DNA of 64,000 nucleotides from Methylobacillus methanolivorans (lineage in GTDB: Bacteria; Pseudomonadota; Gammaproteobacteria; Burkholderiales; Methylophilaceae). Within the stretch, counting starts at the first letter, position 1; every line of letters begins with the position of its first letter. Shown one piece after another: positions 37,750-48,283 of the stretch. The position numbers were made by a program, and so were the translations under genes. Location of the stretch: contig NZ_JAJAVF010000002.1 in the NCBI RefSeq assembly GCF_020531845.1, positions 841,543 to 905,542 on the forward strand, given 5' to 3'. The notes under the pieces were generated by a model. The model was not told where the DNA came from, did not search any database, and was given only the letters and a program-made list of their open reading frames with translations.

Positions 37750-38579
37750 GCAACTCCTGTGTTCAACCAGGCATAATCGATAGGTTTGAGTGGTTTTTTG
37801 CCCTCGGCATCAGGCACGCAATCAAGCAAAGCTTGAGTGTAAGGATGCTGCGGGTGTTGTAGCACGGCTTTTACCGGCCCTGCCTCAACAATTTCGCCGC
37901 GGAACATGACCACCACGTTATCAGCAATGTCAGCCACCACGCCAAAATCATGCGTGATGAACAACATGCCCATATTCATACGCGTTTTTAGGTCATCCAA
38001 TAGCTTGAGTATTTGTGCCTGCACCGTCACATCCAATGCAGTTGTCGGCTCATCGGCAATTAACATGGCAGGCTCGCAAGCAATGCTCATGGCAATCATG
38101 ACACGTTGGCGCTGGCCACCGGATAACTCATCCGGATAACTATTGGCGCGCTCTGGCGGGATGCCAACCTGTTGCAACAAACTGGCTACGCGTGATTTAA
38201 GCGCAGCGCCGGTAAGCTTGAGATGCTGGGTCAGGCTTTCGCCTATTTGATAGCCTACGGTCAATACTGGATTGAGGGAGGTCATGGGCTCCTGGAAAAT
38301 CATGCCGATTTCCTTGCCACGGATTTTCTGCAACTGGGCATGGCTGGCCTGCGCAATATCACGCCCCTTGAAATGAATGCTGCCGCTTTTCAATTGCAAT
38401 TGATCCGAGAGCAAGCCCATCACCGCCAACGCTGTCAGGCTTTTACCACTACCTGACTCCCCCACGATACAAGTGGTCTTACCCGCTTCCAGCGCAAAAG
38501 AAACCTGCTTAACCAACAAGCGCTCCGGCTCAGCCTTAGGCGTGATAGTCAGGTTCTCAATGCGCAGCAGTTCGGTCAT
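37746..38579 (-). CDS. Oligopeptide-type ABC transporter ATPase, DppD/OppD-like
   Basis: The 277-residue ABC ATPase starts at MTELLRIENLTITP; Walker A GESGSGKSLT, signature LSGGQRQRVMIAMSI and Walker B LIADEPTTALDVT are intact, with a peptide-family end (LQHPQHPYTQALLDCVPD). Its ATG overlaps the hisS stop (ATGA). With the next gene it resembles a split YejF, but yejABE equivalents are missing here. The permease is probably elsewhere on the chromosome. Confidence 0.9.
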   Translation of the reverse strand: MTELLRIENLTITPKAEPERLLVKQVSFALEAGKTTCIVGESGSGKSLTALAVMGLLSDQLQLKSGSIHFKGRDIAQASHAQLQKIRGKEIGMIFQEPMTSLNPVLTVGYQIGESLTQHLKLTGAALKSRVASLLQQVGIPPERANSYPDELSGGQRQRVMIAMSIACEPAMLIADEPTTALDVTVQAQILKLLDDLKTRMNMGMLFITHDFGVVADIADNVVVMFRGEIVEAGPVKAVLQHPQHPYTQALLDCVPDAEGKKPLKPIDYAWLNTGVA

Positions 38580-39835
38580 GTATGTAATGCCTCTATCGCT
38601 TGGGACAGCGACATTCTGCGTTGCTCGCCATTTTCGCGCAATGGTTTCAGGCACACTTCATTCGCTGCCACTTCATCATCGCCCAAAATCAATGCATAAG
38701 GTGCGCCACTCTGATCGGCTTTTTTCATTTGTGATTTGAAGCTGCCACCGCCCGCATGCAGGTTAACGCTCAAACCACTATCCCGCAGCGCTTCCGCAAT
38801 CGCTAACGCCGCTTTGCTGGCGACATCACCGACATTCACCAGATATACATCGGGGCTATTGCTCGCCTCAATACCGCACTCTTGCATGAGCAGGAACACG
38901 CGCTCCAAGCCAATACCAAAACCACATGCTGGTGTTTCCTTGCCACCAAGGCTTTGCACCAGACTATCGTAGCGCCCACCGCCTGCTATCGTGCCTTGGC
39001 TACCCAGCTTACTGGTCACCCATTCGAACACGGTGCGATTGTAGTAATCCAGGCCCCGCACCAAGCGCGTGTTCAAGGTCCACTTAACGCCCAACTGGTC
39101 AAGCTGGTGGGTCACGCCCGCGAAGTGAGCGCGGCTTTCCTCACCCAGGCTGTCCAACAATTTAGGTGCGGCTTCTATCATCGCCTGCATCGCAGGGTTC
39201 TTGCTATCTAGGATACGCAAGGGGTTGGCATGCAGGCGACGCTTAGCGTCATCATCCAGGATATCTGCGTGTTGCTCAAAATAACGGATCAGCACTTGGC
39301 GATACTCCGCACGCTCAGTAGCATCCCCAATTGTATTCAATTGCAGCTCAACTGCATCTGCCACGCCTAGCTCACGCCACAATCGGGCGAGCATGGCAAT
39401 CTGCTCAGCATCGACATCAGGCCCGGTATAGCCAAATGCTTCAGCACCAATCTGGTGGAATTGGCGCTGGCGGCCCTTCTGCACATTCTCATGTCGGAAC
39501 ATCGGGCCAATGTACCAGAGACGCTGTGGCCCGTTGTAAGTAAGACTATGCTCAACCACCGCACGGACACAACCCGCAGTCCCCTCTGGACGTAAGGTAA
39601 GACGATCACCATTCAGCTTGTCTTCCCAGGAGTACATTTCCTTCTCAACAATGTCGGTGTGCTCACCCACCCCACGGATAAAAAGCTCTGTCGGCTCTAC
39701 GATAGGCAGACGGATATTACGATAGCCATACTGGGCCAGCACACGCCGGGCGGCATCCTCCAGCCGTTGCCACAGCGCGGTATCGGCTGGGAGAATGTCG
39801 TAAAAACCCTTGATACTTTGAAACTTATCAGACAT
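38576..39835 (-). CDS. hisS: Histidyl-tRNA synthetase
   Basis: The 419-residue class II synthetase has motif 2 region RPEGTAGCVRAVVEHSL, histidine motifs LVRGLDYYNRTVFEWV and GGGRYDSLVQ, and a C-terminal anticodon domain. It charges tRNA-His. It lies between ispG and the ABC ATPase pair. Confidence 0.97.
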   Translation of the reverse strand: MSDKFQSIKGFYDILPADTALWQRLEDAARRVLAQYGYRNIRLPIVEPTELFIRGVGEHTDIVEKEMYSWEDKLNGDRLTLRPEGTAGCVRAVVEHSLTYNGPQRLWYIGPMFRHENVQKGRQRQFHQIGAEAFGYTGPDVDAEQIAMLARLWRELGVADAVELQLNTIGDATERAEYRQVLIRYFEQHADILDDDAKRRLHANPLRILDSKNPAMQAMIEAAPKLLDSLGEESRAHFAGVTHQLDQLGVKWTLNTRLVRGLDYYNRTVFEWVTSKLGSQGTIAGGGRYDSLVQSLGGKETPACGFGIGLERVFLLMQECGIEASNSPDVYLVNVGDVASKAALAIAEALRDSGLSVNLHAGGGSFKSQMKKADQSGAPYALILGDDEVAANEVCLKPLRENGEQRRMSLSQAIEALHT

Positions 39836-39860
39836 AGATACTTAATGAATTTATAGTGTT

Positions 39861-41147
39861 CTAGATGGCTTTAACCGGGATGGTTTTCAGGCCCTTGCCG
39901 GATACCTGCTGGCGCAAACGCCCGCCTTCGGCATAATTAACGCGGACATACTCTTCCACGATCACCTTGAAGTCATCAGCAATAGCTTCGCCCTTGAGGG
40001 TGACAGTTTTTTCGCCGTCCACATACACTGGCGCAACTGGCACTTCTCCAGTTCCTGGCAGGCTAATACCAATATTGGCGAGCTTGGATTCACCAGGACC
40101 ATTCACGACACAGCCCATCACAGCCACACTCATGGTCTCAACGCCAGGGTATTGGCTACGCCAGATCGGCATCTGATCACGTAGATAACGCTGGATGCTT
40201 TGTGCAAGCTCCTGGAAAAAAGTTGATGTCGTACGCCCGCATCCAGGGCAAGCTGTCACCAAAGGCGTAAAAGAACGTATGCCCATGGTTTGCAATATCT
40301 CCTGCGCCACCACGACCTCCTTGGTACGAGGTTCGCCTGGCTCGGGTGTCAAGGAGACACGGATGGTATCACCTATGCCATCCTGCATTAGCACAGATAA
40401 GGCGGCTGTGGATGCCACAATACCTTTGGATCCCATGCCAGCCTCAGTCAAGCCAAGGTGCAATGGATAATCACAGCGACTACCCAGATCACGATAAACC
40501 TTGATCAAGTCTTGTACCGCGCTTACCTTGCAGGAAATGATGATGCGGTCACTTGGCAAGCCCAAGTCTTCTGCCTCGGCCGCATTTTCCAAAGCGGATT
40601 GAATCAGCATTTCGCGCATCAAGGCATCTGCCGTCAATGGCGCTGCACGCTTGGAGTTTTCATCCATCATGCGTGCCATCTTGGCTTGATCCAGGCTACC
40701 CCAATTAACGCCAATACGCACCGGCTTGTTGTAATCAATCGCTGCCTTGATCATGGCAGAGAATTGCTCATCACGCTTGGAACCCTTGCCTACATTGCCG
40801 GGATTAATGCGATATTTCGCCAAGGCCTCGGCACAATCGGGATATTGCGCCAACAATCGATGCCCATTGAAATGGAAGTCACCAACCAGCGGGACATTAC
40901 AGCCAAGATCATCCAACTGACGGCGGATGCTAGACACTTGTGCAGCTGCCTCTGGCGAGTTCACGGTAATACGCACTACTTCGGAGCCTGCACGCCACAG
41001 CTCATATACTTGCTTTACCGTCGCAGCTGCATCTGCAGTATCGGTATTGGTCATGGATTGCACCACGACCGGTGAACTGCTACCAACTGGCACATGGCCA
41101 ATCATGACGGTCTTGGTGTTGCGACGACTGAGTGTTTGATAATCCAA
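39861..41147 (-). CDS. ispG: 4-hydroxy-3-methylbut-2-enyl diphosphate synthase
   Basis: The 428-residue iron-sulphur enzyme of the MEP isoprenoid pathway has a TIM-barrel N-terminal part ([14 protein letters not shown]). Cluster-ligand Cys residues occur in [10 protein letters not shown] and [11 protein letters not shown]. It is 3 bp after rodZ. Confidence 0.97.
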   Translation of the reverse strand: MDYQTLSRRNTKTVMIGHVPVGSSSPVVVQSMTNTDTADAAATVKQVYELWRAGSEVVRITVNSPEAAAQVSSIRRQLDDLGCNVPLVGDFHFNGHRLLAQYPDCAEALAKYRINPGNVGKGSKRDEQFSAMIKAAIDYNKPVRIGVNWGSLDQAKMARMMDENSKRAAPLTADALMREMLIQSALENAAEAEDLGLPSDRIIISCKVSAVQDLIKVYRDLGSRCDYPLHLGLTEAGMGSKGIVASTAALSVLMQDGIGDTIRVSLTPEPGEPRTKEVVVAQEILQTMGIRSFTPLVTACPGCGRTTSTFFQELAQSIQRYLRDQMPIWRSQYPGVETMSVAVMGCVVNGPGESKLANIGISLPGTGEVPVAPVYVDGEKTVTLKGEAIADDFKVIVEEYVRVNYAEGGRLRQQVSGKGLKTIPVKAI

Positions 41148-41150
41148 GAC

Positions 41151-42092
41151 TTACTCCAACCTCAGACGAGCCACATTTACCTTGGTATAAGGAGCAAGGT
41201 CAACGGGGCTATTATTGTATTCGAGCTTGGTGCCATGAATATTACCGACCACAATCCTGAATGGAGGCTGACCAGCAATCATTTCCTCGCTACTCGGGGC
41301 GAGTGTTTTATTCAAGATTTGCTTGCCATTACCATCAAAAACACTAACCCAGGTCGCTTCAGTCACAGAAAATTTAAGCCGGGAACCCTCAACCTGTGGT
41401 GAAGCTTGCCCCCCCTCACTGGATGAAGGCTGCGGAACAGCCGCTTGGACAGGTGATATTGCAGGCTCTGTCGTAGTTTGTGGCGCTGTTGCAGGGACAG
41501 AAGCTGCTGCTTGTTCTGGCGCAACTGCACTTTCAGCGGACGCTGGGGATACAGGCTCTGATGGCGCTACATTTTCCAATGCTTGCCCTTCGATCACACT
41601 ATCCTGCTCAACGATACTAGACACTGGCGAATCTGCTAATGCCGGTACAACATCATGCTTCTGGAAAAAATCGACATAGAGTATCCAGGCTGCGAGCAAC
41701 ACTACCAGCAAAACACCGAACCAGACATAAGGTCGCCATGACATACCAGGCTCACCGGAAATCACGATATTGGCAGAGGGAATGCTGATCGCCTGGCCAT
41801 CTTGAGCAGGGACATATTGGCTATAAACCCGCAACAACGGTGTAGCATCAATATTGACCAAGCGTGCATAGTTACGAATAAAACCACGCGTGATGACAGC
41901 TTCAGGCAATACAGCAAAATCATCATTTTCCAAGGCCTGCACTTGGCGCAGGCTTAGACGCAGCCGGTTGGCAATATCTTCCGCCACCAGCCCAAGATTT
42001 TCCCGCGCGGCCACCAATGTGGGTCCAATGCGGTCAATATAAGTTGGCGCTACTTGTACATCCTGTTCAGGAGAATCGTGCTCACTCATCAT
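41151..42092 (-). CDS. rodZ: Cell-shape protein RodZ
   Basis: The 313-residue protein has an N-terminal helix-turn-helix (RLRLSLRQVQALENDDFAVL), one membrane helix (about 113-132), a long Ala/Pro/Ser/Glu linker and a C-terminal DUF4115 domain. It binds MreB and keeps rod shape. It overlaps pilF by one base and precedes ispG. Confidence 0.9.
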   Translation of the reverse strand: MMSEHDSPEQDVQVAPTYIDRIGPTLVAARENLGLVAEDIANRLRLSLRQVQALENDDFAVLPEAVITRGFIRNYARLVNIDATPLLRVYSQYVPAQDGQAISIPSANIVISGEPGMSWRPYVWFGVLLVVLLAAWILYVDFFQKHDVVPALADSPVSSIVEQDSVIEGQALENVAPSEPVSPASAESAVAPEQAAASVPATAPQTTTEPAISPVQAAVPQPSSSEGGQASPQVEGSRLKFSVTEATWVSVFDGNGKQILNKTLAPSSEEMIAGQPPFRIVVGNIHGTKLEYNNSPVDLAPYTKVNVARLRLE

Positions 42093-42835
42093 TACTGTCC
42101 TGACAATAATTGTTTTGTTTGCTCGGCGTTAGGGAATTTTCTTCTCAGCTGCAAGGCATAACTGGCTTCACTATCCCGATCCCCAGTCTCTCGCGCTAGC
42201 TTGATACCCAACCATAGCATGTCGGCAGTCGGGCTATTGCTTTCCAAAGCGGGGTTGAGGTAATTACGCGCAATACCATACTCGCCACGGCTATGCGCAA
42301 TGACTGCCAATTGATAACCAGCCTGGAATAGTTGTGGCTGCAATTGCAGCGCATGTTGCAGATAAAGCTCGGCTTGCTTGATATCTTTCTTGCGCAACAA
42401 GCAAGTACCAGCATTCATGTAAGCCACGCCAGGCGTCACGTATAGCGGGTTCTTGACTGCTTCGGTGAATTGAACGATAGACTCATCAATTCGGTTACGG
42501 GCGCAGAGAAAGCTACCGTAATTATTGCGAGTTTCAGAGCTTTTGGGGTCTAGCTGCAACGCCTTGCGGAAAGCTGTATCCGCCTTCTCATCCTCGCGCA
42601 ATGTGCCGTAAACCAAGCCCAATCCATTATATGCAGGGGCATAGAAAGAATTGATCTGCGCAGCAAGCTCAAACTCTTCAAGTGCAACTGCAATCTGGTT
42701 CTGGGCGTAATATCCGGCCCCCAGCTCAGTATGCACACGGGCACGCTCGCGACTGGCTTCGGTATCTTGCTTGGTTTCAGTAGCGGCACATGCAACAAGC
42801 AACAACCCGGCAACAGCAACCAGGTACTGCTTCAT
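42092..42835 (-). CDS. pilF: Type IV pilus biogenesis lipoprotein PilF/PilW
   Basis: The 247-residue protein starts at [18 protein letters not shown] with a lipobox (LLVAC). Four to six TPRs follow ([39 protein letters not shown]). It helps the PilQ secretin to assemble. The start overlaps the rlmN stop by 4 bp. Confidence 0.9.
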   Translation of the reverse strand: MKQYLVAVAGLLLVACAATETKQDTEASRERARVHTELGAGYYAQNQIAVALEEFELAAQINSFYAPAYNGLGLVYGTLREDEKADTAFRKALQLDPKSSETRNNYGSFLCARNRIDESIVQFTEAVKNPLYVTPGVAYMNAGTCLLRKKDIKQAELYLQHALQLQPQLFQAGYQLAVIAHSRGEYGIARNYLNPALESNSPTADMLWLGIKLARETGDRDSEASYALQLRRKFPNAEQTKQLLSGQ

Positions 42836-43920
42836 GCAATCGCCTCCACCTTGATACGGCGTAACGAGCGCTTGGTCTTGTCCTGCACCTTGCCAGCCAA
42901 CTGACCGCAAGCTGCATCAATATCTTCGCCACGCGTCTTGCGTGTAGTGACGATATAACCTGCCTGCATGAGAATGTCGCGAAAACGGCGGATATTATCT
43001 GGTTTGGAAGTATCGTAGCCGCTATTGGGAAAGGGATTAAAAGGAATCAGGTTAAACTTGCATGGCACATCCTTGACGATGCCCAGCAATTGCTTGGCAT
43101 GCTCGACAGTATCGTTGACTCCATCCAGCATCACGTATTCAAACGTCACAAAATCGCGTGGCGCTTTTTCGAGGTAACGCTGGCAAGCTGCCATCAATTC
43201 AGCAATCGGATACTTGCGGTTGATAGGGACAATCTCATCCCGCAACGCGTCATTCGGCGCATGCAGGGAAACCGCCAGTGCTACCGGGCACTCCTCACGC
43301 AACCTATCCATCGCAGGCACCATGCCAGAAGTAGACAAGGTCACGCGACGGCGACTCAGACCATACGCGGAGTCATCCAGCATGATATTCATGGCAGCGA
43401 CGACATTATCAAAATTGGCCAGCGGCTCACCCATCCCCATCATCACCACATTACTGATGATACGGTCGCCTTTGGGGTCACGCCCCAAGGCTTTGTTAGC
43501 CACCCACAACTGACCGATAATCTCGGACACGCTGAGGTTACGGTTGAATCCCTGCCGACCGGTGGAGCAGAATGTGCAATCCAGCGCACAGCCTACTTGC
43601 GATGAAACGCATAACGTCCCGCGCTCATCCTCGGGAATAAAAACGGTTTCAACGCCATTGCCTGCACCTACGTCAATCAACCACTTGCGCGTACCGTCTT
43701 CCGATATTTGCTCGAGATGGACTGACGGAGGCACAATCACGGCCTCCTTGGCGAGCTTTTCACGCAACGCCTTGGCTATATCGGTCATCTCCCCAAACTC
43801 TTTCACGCCAAAGTGATGCATCCAGCGCATCATCTGTTTGGCACGAAATGGCTTCTCGCCAATACTTTGGAAGTATTCGGCGAGCGAAGCCTGGTTCAAG
43901 TTAAGGAGATTGACCGTCAT
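42832..43920 (-). CDS. rlmN: 23S rRNA (adenine2503-C2)-methyltransferase RlmN
   Basis: The 362-residue radical-SAM methyltransferase has the cluster motif [15 protein letters not shown] at about 115-130, [10 protein letters not shown], and the C-terminal Cys-bearing region. It methylates A2503 of 23S rRNA and A37 of some tRNAs. Ten bases separate it from ndk upstream. Confidence 0.96.
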   Translation of the reverse strand: MTVNLLNLNQASLAEYFQSIGEKPFRAKQMMRWMHHFGVKEFGEMTDIAKALREKLAKEAVIVPPSVHLEQISEDGTRKWLIDVGAGNGVETVFIPEDERGTLCVSSQVGCALDCTFCSTGRQGFNRNLSVSEIIGQLWVANKALGRDPKGDRIISNVVMMGMGEPLANFDNVVAAMNIMLDDSAYGLSRRRVTLSTSGMVPAMDRLREECPVALAVSLHAPNDALRDEIVPINRKYPIAELMAACQRYLEKAPRDFVTFEYVMLDGVNDTVEHAKQLLGIVKDVPCKFNLIPFNPFPNSGYDTSKPDNIRRFRDILMQAGYIVTTRKTRGEDIDAACGQLAGKVQDKTKRSLRRIKVEAIA

Positions 43921-43930
43921 GCGCTAACCC

Positions 43931-44356
43931 TTAGCGGCTATATACGTTGGATTGCGCGAAGAAATAAGCGATTTCGTTCGCAGCGTTTTCCAGGGAGTCA
44001 GAGCCGTGAACAGCATTAGCATCGATACTGTCAGCAAAGTCAGCGCGAATCGTGCCAGCATCAGCCTTCTTAGGATCAGTTGCACCCATCAGATCACGAT
44101 GCTTGAGCACAGCATTTTCGCCTTCCAGCACTTGCACAACCACTGGACCAGAAATCATGAACTTGACCAGGTCGTTAAAGAAAGGACGCTCTTTGTGAAC
44201 AGCGTAGAAACCCTCAGCATCAGCCTGAGACAGTTGTACCTGCTTGGAAGCAATGATCTTGAGGCCAGCATCTTCAAAACGGGTGTAGATCTTGCCGATC
44301 ACGTTCTTGGCAACTGCATCGGGTTTGATAATGGAAAGGGTACGTTCAACAGCCAT
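43931..44356 (-). CDS. ndk: Nucleoside diphosphate kinase
   Basis: The 141-residue enzyme matches the family exactly in length, with the active-site segment [16 protein letters not shown], where His is the phosphate carrier. It balances NTP pools. First gene of the ndk-rlmN-pilF-rodZ-ispG-hisS run. Confidence 0.97.
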   Translation of the reverse strand: MAVERTLSIIKPDAVAKNVIGKIYTRFEDAGLKIIASKQVQLSQADAEGFYAVHKERPFFNDLVKFMISGPVVVQVLEGENAVLKHRDLMGATDPKKADAGTIRADFADSIDANAVHGSDSLENAANEIAYFFAQSNVYSR

Positions 44357-44462
44357 GATGACTCCAAAGATAATATTTGAGAAAACAACTACGGAAAGAC
44401 CGATAAAATAACATTTTAGCGGCCCAAAATAAAGCTAGGGCACAATATTTACCCTGTATGTT

Positions 44463-44487
44463 GGGGCAAGCGCCACGCACTTGCCCC
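44463..44487. terminator. Hairpin in the ndk-rlmB gap
   Basis: GGGGCAAG (44463-44470) and CTTGCCCC (44480-44487) form a perfect 8-base stem with a 9-base loop. It lacks a strong T-run, so may be a weak terminator after rlmB. The rest of the 229-base gap shows no gene. Confidence 0.5.
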
Positions 44488-44585
44488 GCTAGTATCAACA
44501 TGCATCATGACAGGCTCACGACAGATTGAGCTGCATTCAAAAACTCAATCTCGAGAATTAAAAGAATCCCACCATGGGCAGGAGA

Positions 44586-45341
44586 TCAACCCTGCTGTGA
44601 TATTCGCTGCCTGCGTGCTTCGTACAAGCAAATACCGCTTGCCACCGAGACATTCAGACTCTCAACCGATCCAAACATGGGGATGCTAATTAAGCTATCA
44701 CAGTTTTCCTGTGTCAATCGGCGCAAGCCAGTACCCTCTGCCCCCAACACCAGAGCCAACGGGCCTGATAAATCAGTAGCGGGTAAATCTGCGTTAGCCT
44801 CAGCAGCAGTTCCTACAACAAAAACACCAGCATCCTTGAGCTCTCGCAGGGTGCGTGCCAGGTTGGTCACCGCGATAAATGGCACAGTTTCCGCCGCACC
44901 ACAAGCAACCTTACGCACGGTAGCATTCAAGCCCGCCGCCCTATCCTTGGGGGCAATCACGGCATGCACCCCCATTGCATCAGCCACGCGTAAACATGCA
45001 CCGAGATTATGCGGGTCTTCAACACCATCCAGCACCAGGAAAAATGGTGGCTCTTTGAGGTCAGATTCAAGAATATCGTGAATATCCTTGTAGGGAATCG
45101 GTGTATCAATCGCCCGTGCAATCACCCCCTGATGGCGCGCATTACCACCCGCCATTCCATCCAGCCGCGCACGCTCTACTTGCATCACACGCACATTGGC
45201 ATTTTCTGCCATCTGCAATAAATCCTTCATCCGCGCATCCACCCTGTCCTTGTCGATCAGGATTTCCTGAATGCTCGCCCCATGCTGGCGCAAACGGCTC
45301 AATACGGCATGAAAGCCAAACAAAATACGTGCATCACTCAT
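44586..45341 (-). CDS. rlmB: 23S rRNA (guanosine2251-2'-O)-methyltransferase RlmB
   Basis: The 251-residue SpoU-family enzyme has a substrate-binding N-terminal domain and the knotted domain with [10 protein letters not shown] and [18 protein letters not shown]. It methylates G2251 of 23S rRNA. It lies 4 bp after rnr, the usual rnr-rlmB pair. Confidence 0.95.
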   Translation of the reverse strand: MSDARILFGFHAVLSRLRQHGASIQEILIDKDRVDARMKDLLQMAENANVRVMQVERARLDGMAGGNARHQGVIARAIDTPIPYKDIHDILESDLKEPPFFLVLDGVEDPHNLGACLRVADAMGVHAVIAPKDRAAGLNATVRKVACGAAETVPFIAVTNLARTLRELKDAGVFVVGTAAEANADLPATDLSGPLALVLGAEGTGLRRLTQENCDSLISIPMFGSVESLNVSVASGICLYEARRQRISQQG

Positions 45342-45345
45342 TCAA

Positions 45346-47868
45346 TTAACTAGCTTTCTTCTTTGTGGTTACTTTAGCGCGGGATTTTCCATTACTTGCG
45401 CGCGGCGGCTTTGTCCGCGACTTCTTGGCCGTTGGCGTCGTGGCCACTTTGCGTACTTTCGGCTTACTGACTACTTCCTGAACCAATACTTCCAGCAAGG
45501 ACACAGATTCCTTAACTGCAGCCTGGCGACGTTTAGGCTTTTCCACCACCTGCTCAGTCACGGTCTTAGCAGCCTCAACCGCAGCACCTTGCTTGCCGCG
45601 ACGACGCTTGGTAGATGAATCTTCGGGGGCGGATGATGCCTGCAATTGATCCTCTCTGGCAACTAGGCTGAAATCCACACGGCTGGTTTCAAGGTCGACA
45701 CGCGCTACCTTGACGCGCAGCCTATCTCCCAAGCGGAAGCGCACTCCAGTCCGCTCGCCCAGCATTTCATGCCTGACCTTGTCGAAATTGAAGTAATCAT
45801 TTCCCAGCTCAGTGACGTGCAGCAAGCCCTCCACGTAGACACCATCCAGCGCAACAAACAAGCCAAAACTAGTCACGCCTGCGACGGTACCATCAAACTC
45901 CTCACCGATTTTATCCTGCATGTAGTAGCACTTGAGCCACGCTTCCACATCGCGCGTCGCATCATCAGCACGCCGCTCGGTCATGGAGCAATGCTTACCC
46001 AGCTCCTGCCAATCACCTGCCTTGTAGGTTTCACCATTTAACACGGCCTTAATAGCGCGATGTATCAATAAATCCGGATATCGACGAATTGGCGAAGTAA
46101 AGTGCGCATAGGCCTCATACGCCAAGCCAAAATGGCCAATATTATCTGGACTATATACTGCTTGCTGCATGGAGCGTAGCAATACGGTTTGCAACAGCTG
46201 CTCGTCGGGACGCCCCTTGATTTGGGCCAGCAATCTGCCATAGTCCTTGGCATGCGGGCTATCGCCGCCGCCCAGCGTAAAACCAAACTCGCCCATGAAG
46301 GTACGCAAGGCCTCCAGCTTTTCCTCAGTCGGGCCATCGTGAATACGATACAAGGCAGGATGCTCACGCTTGCCAAGAAAATCTGCGGCACAGACATTGG
46401 CAGCCAACATACATTCTTCAATCAAGCGATGCGCCTCATTGCGCGAAGTCGCCTCAATGCGCTCAATCTTGCCATTATCATTGAACACCATCAGGGTTTC
46501 GTTGCTTTCAAACTCAATCGCCCCACGCTTCTCACGTGCCGCAAGCATGATCTTGTATAACTTATACAAATGACCAACATGCGGCACCAGCCAATCATAT
46601 TCACGCGCAACCTCGCCCTGGGGGTTGCTGATCATGTCAAACACGTTGGTATATGTCATCCGCGCCTTGGATCGCATCACCGAGGGATAAAACTTATATT
46701 GTTTGATGCTGCCAGTGCTGCTAATTTGCATATCGCAGATCATGCAAAGCCTGTCCACATCGGGATTAAGGGAACACAGACCATTTGACAAGGCTTCAGG
46801 CAGCATGGGAATAACCCGACGTGGGAAATAGACCGAATTGCCACGCTCATAAGCATCTTTATCCAAACCATCACCTGGCTTGACGTAAAAACTGACATCG
46901 GCAATCGCCACCACCAGCCGCCAGCCTGTGCCCTGTGGCTCACAGTAAACCGCATCATCAAAGTCGCGCGCAGTTTCACCGTCAATCGTCACCAAAGGCA
47001 GCTCGCGTAAATCTATGCGCCCCTTCCAATCTGCCGCACGCACTTGCTTGGGATATTTTTGCGCCTGCTTGAGCGCTGCTTCGGAAAAATCATAGGGTAA
47101 ATGATGCTTGCGCAGGGCGATCTCGATTTCCATGCCAGAGTCAGCATAATTACCAAGAATTTCAATCACCTTACCTACTGGTTTGGCATGCGGGGATGGT
47201 TGCTCTGTTAGCTCCACGGTTACCACCTGCCCATCCTTCGCCTCCATATCAAGGTGATAAGGAATCAGGATATCCTGGTTAACGCGCTTATCCTCGGCTG
47301 CCACGATAGTGACGCCATGACTACTGATCACACGCCCTACAAGCGTCTTGGTCGAGCGCTCCAACACCTCAACAATCCGCCCCTCTGGCCGACCACGCCG
47401 GTCCACGCCAGCAGGACGCACCATGACGCGATCACCATGCATCACCTGAGCCATTTCACGCGGAGAAAGGAACAAATCATCCCCTCCATCATCGGGAATG
47501 AAAAAGCCGAAGCCATCCGGATGCCCCTGCACCTTACCTGCCAGCAGATTCACCTTACCAGTAATACACAAGGCCCCTTTGCGATTCTGCAAAATCTGTC
47601 CATCTCGCTCCATCGCGGCCAAGCGGCGACCAAAAATCTCTTGCTCAGCTTTTTTAATGCCAACCAGCTTATAAAGCTGATCCACGGTCACAGGCACCCC
47701 CTGCTCTTCCATCACAGACAAAATAAACTCTCGACTAGGCAATGGGTTATCGTATTTTGCAATCTCTCGCTCTGCATGAGGGTCTTTGGCCCGAACTCCT
47801 TTGGGCTTACGTGACGAAGTGGTTTTTTTCACAGCTATCGTTTTAATCTGCTTTTTTTTCGTTGACAA
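45346..47868 (-). CDS. rnr: Ribonuclease R
   Basis: The 840-residue 3'-5' exoribonuclease has an N-terminal winged helix, cold-shock domains, an RNB catalytic domain (ETARDFDDAVYCE) and an S1 domain. A Lys/Arg-rich tail of about 90 residues is longer than in most relatives. It degrades structured RNA. The start is taken as TTG at 47868 behind GGAAAG; it overlaps the -35 box of the divergent tRNA-Leu promoter. Confidence 0.93.
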   Translation of the reverse strand: MSTKKKQIKTIAVKKTTSSRKPKGVRAKDPHAEREIAKYDNPLPSREFILSVMEEQGVPVTVDQLYKLVGIKKAEQEIFGRRLAAMERDGQILQNRKGALCITGKVNLLAGKVQGHPDGFGFFIPDDGGDDLFLSPREMAQVMHGDRVMVRPAGVDRRGRPEGRIVEVLERSTKTLVGRVISSHGVTIVAAEDKRVNQDILIPYHLDMEAKDGQVVTVELTEQPSPHAKPVGKVIEILGNYADSGMEIEIALRKHHLPYDFSEAALKQAQKYPKQVRAADWKGRIDLRELPLVTIDGETARDFDDAVYCEPQGTGWRLVVAIADVSFYVKPGDGLDKDAYERGNSVYFPRRVIPMLPEALSNGLCSLNPDVDRLCMICDMQISSTGSIKQYKFYPSVMRSKARMTYTNVFDMISNPQGEVAREYDWLVPHVGHLYKLYKIMLAAREKRGAIEFESNETLMVFNDNGKIERIEATSRNEAHRLIEECMLAANVCAADFLGKREHPALYRIHDGPTEEKLEALRTFMGEFGFTLGGGDSPHAKDYGRLLAQIKGRPDEQLLQTVLLRSMQQAVYSPDNIGHFGLAYEAYAHFTSPIRRYPDLLIHRAIKAVLNGETYKAGDWQELGKHCSMTERRADDATRDVEAWLKCYYMQDKIGEEFDGTVAGVTSFGLFVALDGVYVEGLLHVTELGNDYFNFDKVRHEMLGERTGVRFRLGDRLRVKVARVDLETSRVDFSLVAREDQLQASSAPEDSSTKRRRGKQGAAVEAAKTVTEQVVEKPKRRQAAVKESVSLLEVLVQEVVSKPKVRKVATTPTAKKSRTKPPRASNGKSRAKVTTKKKAS

Positions 47869-47889
47869 AATGTAACTTTCCTATAGAAT
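47862..47889 (+). promoter_or_regulatory. Promoter of tRNA-Leu(CAG)
   Basis: TTGACA (47862-47867) and TAGAAT (47884-47889) are separated by 16 bases and lie 22 bases before the tRNA. The -35 box overlaps the rnr start codon on the other strand. Confidence 0.75.
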
Positions 47890-47911
47890 GCGCGGCTCAT
47901 CGATATTCGAT

Positions 47912-47998
47912 GCCCAGATGGCGGAATTGGTAGACGCGCTAGGTTCAGGTCCTAGTGGTGGTAACACTGTGGAGGTTCGAGTCCTCTTCTGGGCACCA
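47912..47998 (+). tRNA. tRNA-Leu (anticodon CAG)
   Basis: The 87-base long-variable-arm tRNA has acceptor GCCCAGA paired with TCTGGGC, anticodon arm CTAGG-TTCAGGT-CCTAG, T arm GGTTCGAGTCC and encoded CCA. Its 3' end is the integration site of the element to the right and stays intact. Confidence 0.97.
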
Positions 47999-48156
47999 AA
48001 TGATTGATCAAAATGCGCACCGTTACTGAATTTCAGGCGGTGCTTTTTTGTTTCTATACCTAAAAATATACCTTCCAGCACTTCCCTAGACCAAAACTGT
48101 AATCTCATAAGCGGGCATTGTCCCACTAAAACCATTACAGGTCTAAGACAATATCT
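47985..48156 (+). repeat. Left direct repeat / attachment-site copy
   Basis: This imperfect copy of 54482-54652 starts in the tRNA-Leu 3' end (TCTTCTGGGCACCA) and ends at ACAGGTCTAAGACAATATCT. It includes a terminator (48017-48049) and an 18-base site at 48055-48072 that recurs, with one mismatch, at 54331-54348 near the integrase start. The gap from here to 48283 shows no gene. Confidence 0.8.
48017..48049 (+). terminator. Terminator after tRNA-Leu(CAG)
   Basis: GCACCG (48017-48022) pairs with CGGTGC (48038-48043) and six Ts follow. The same structure is repeated at 54514-54545. Confidence 0.75.
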
Positions 48157-48283
48157 GCTGCACGCCACCAAGGCATCAAACCTAGCTGGCCCTCGCCTTT
48201 TACCGAGTCCGAAAACTCCCGCATTTTTATCGAGTCAGATAATTGTAGACATTACCCACTGCCATATTCATGGGAAACAAAAT

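Noticed and set aside
40458..41075. 205-codon plus-strand frame opposite ispG
   Set aside because: Antisense shadow of a conserved enzyme gene.
47881..48171. Minus-strand ORF over tRNA-Leu(CAG)
   Set aside because: It is antisense to the tRNA; the KRTRTSTVLPPLGP-like pattern is the usual false protein from tRNA-Leu.
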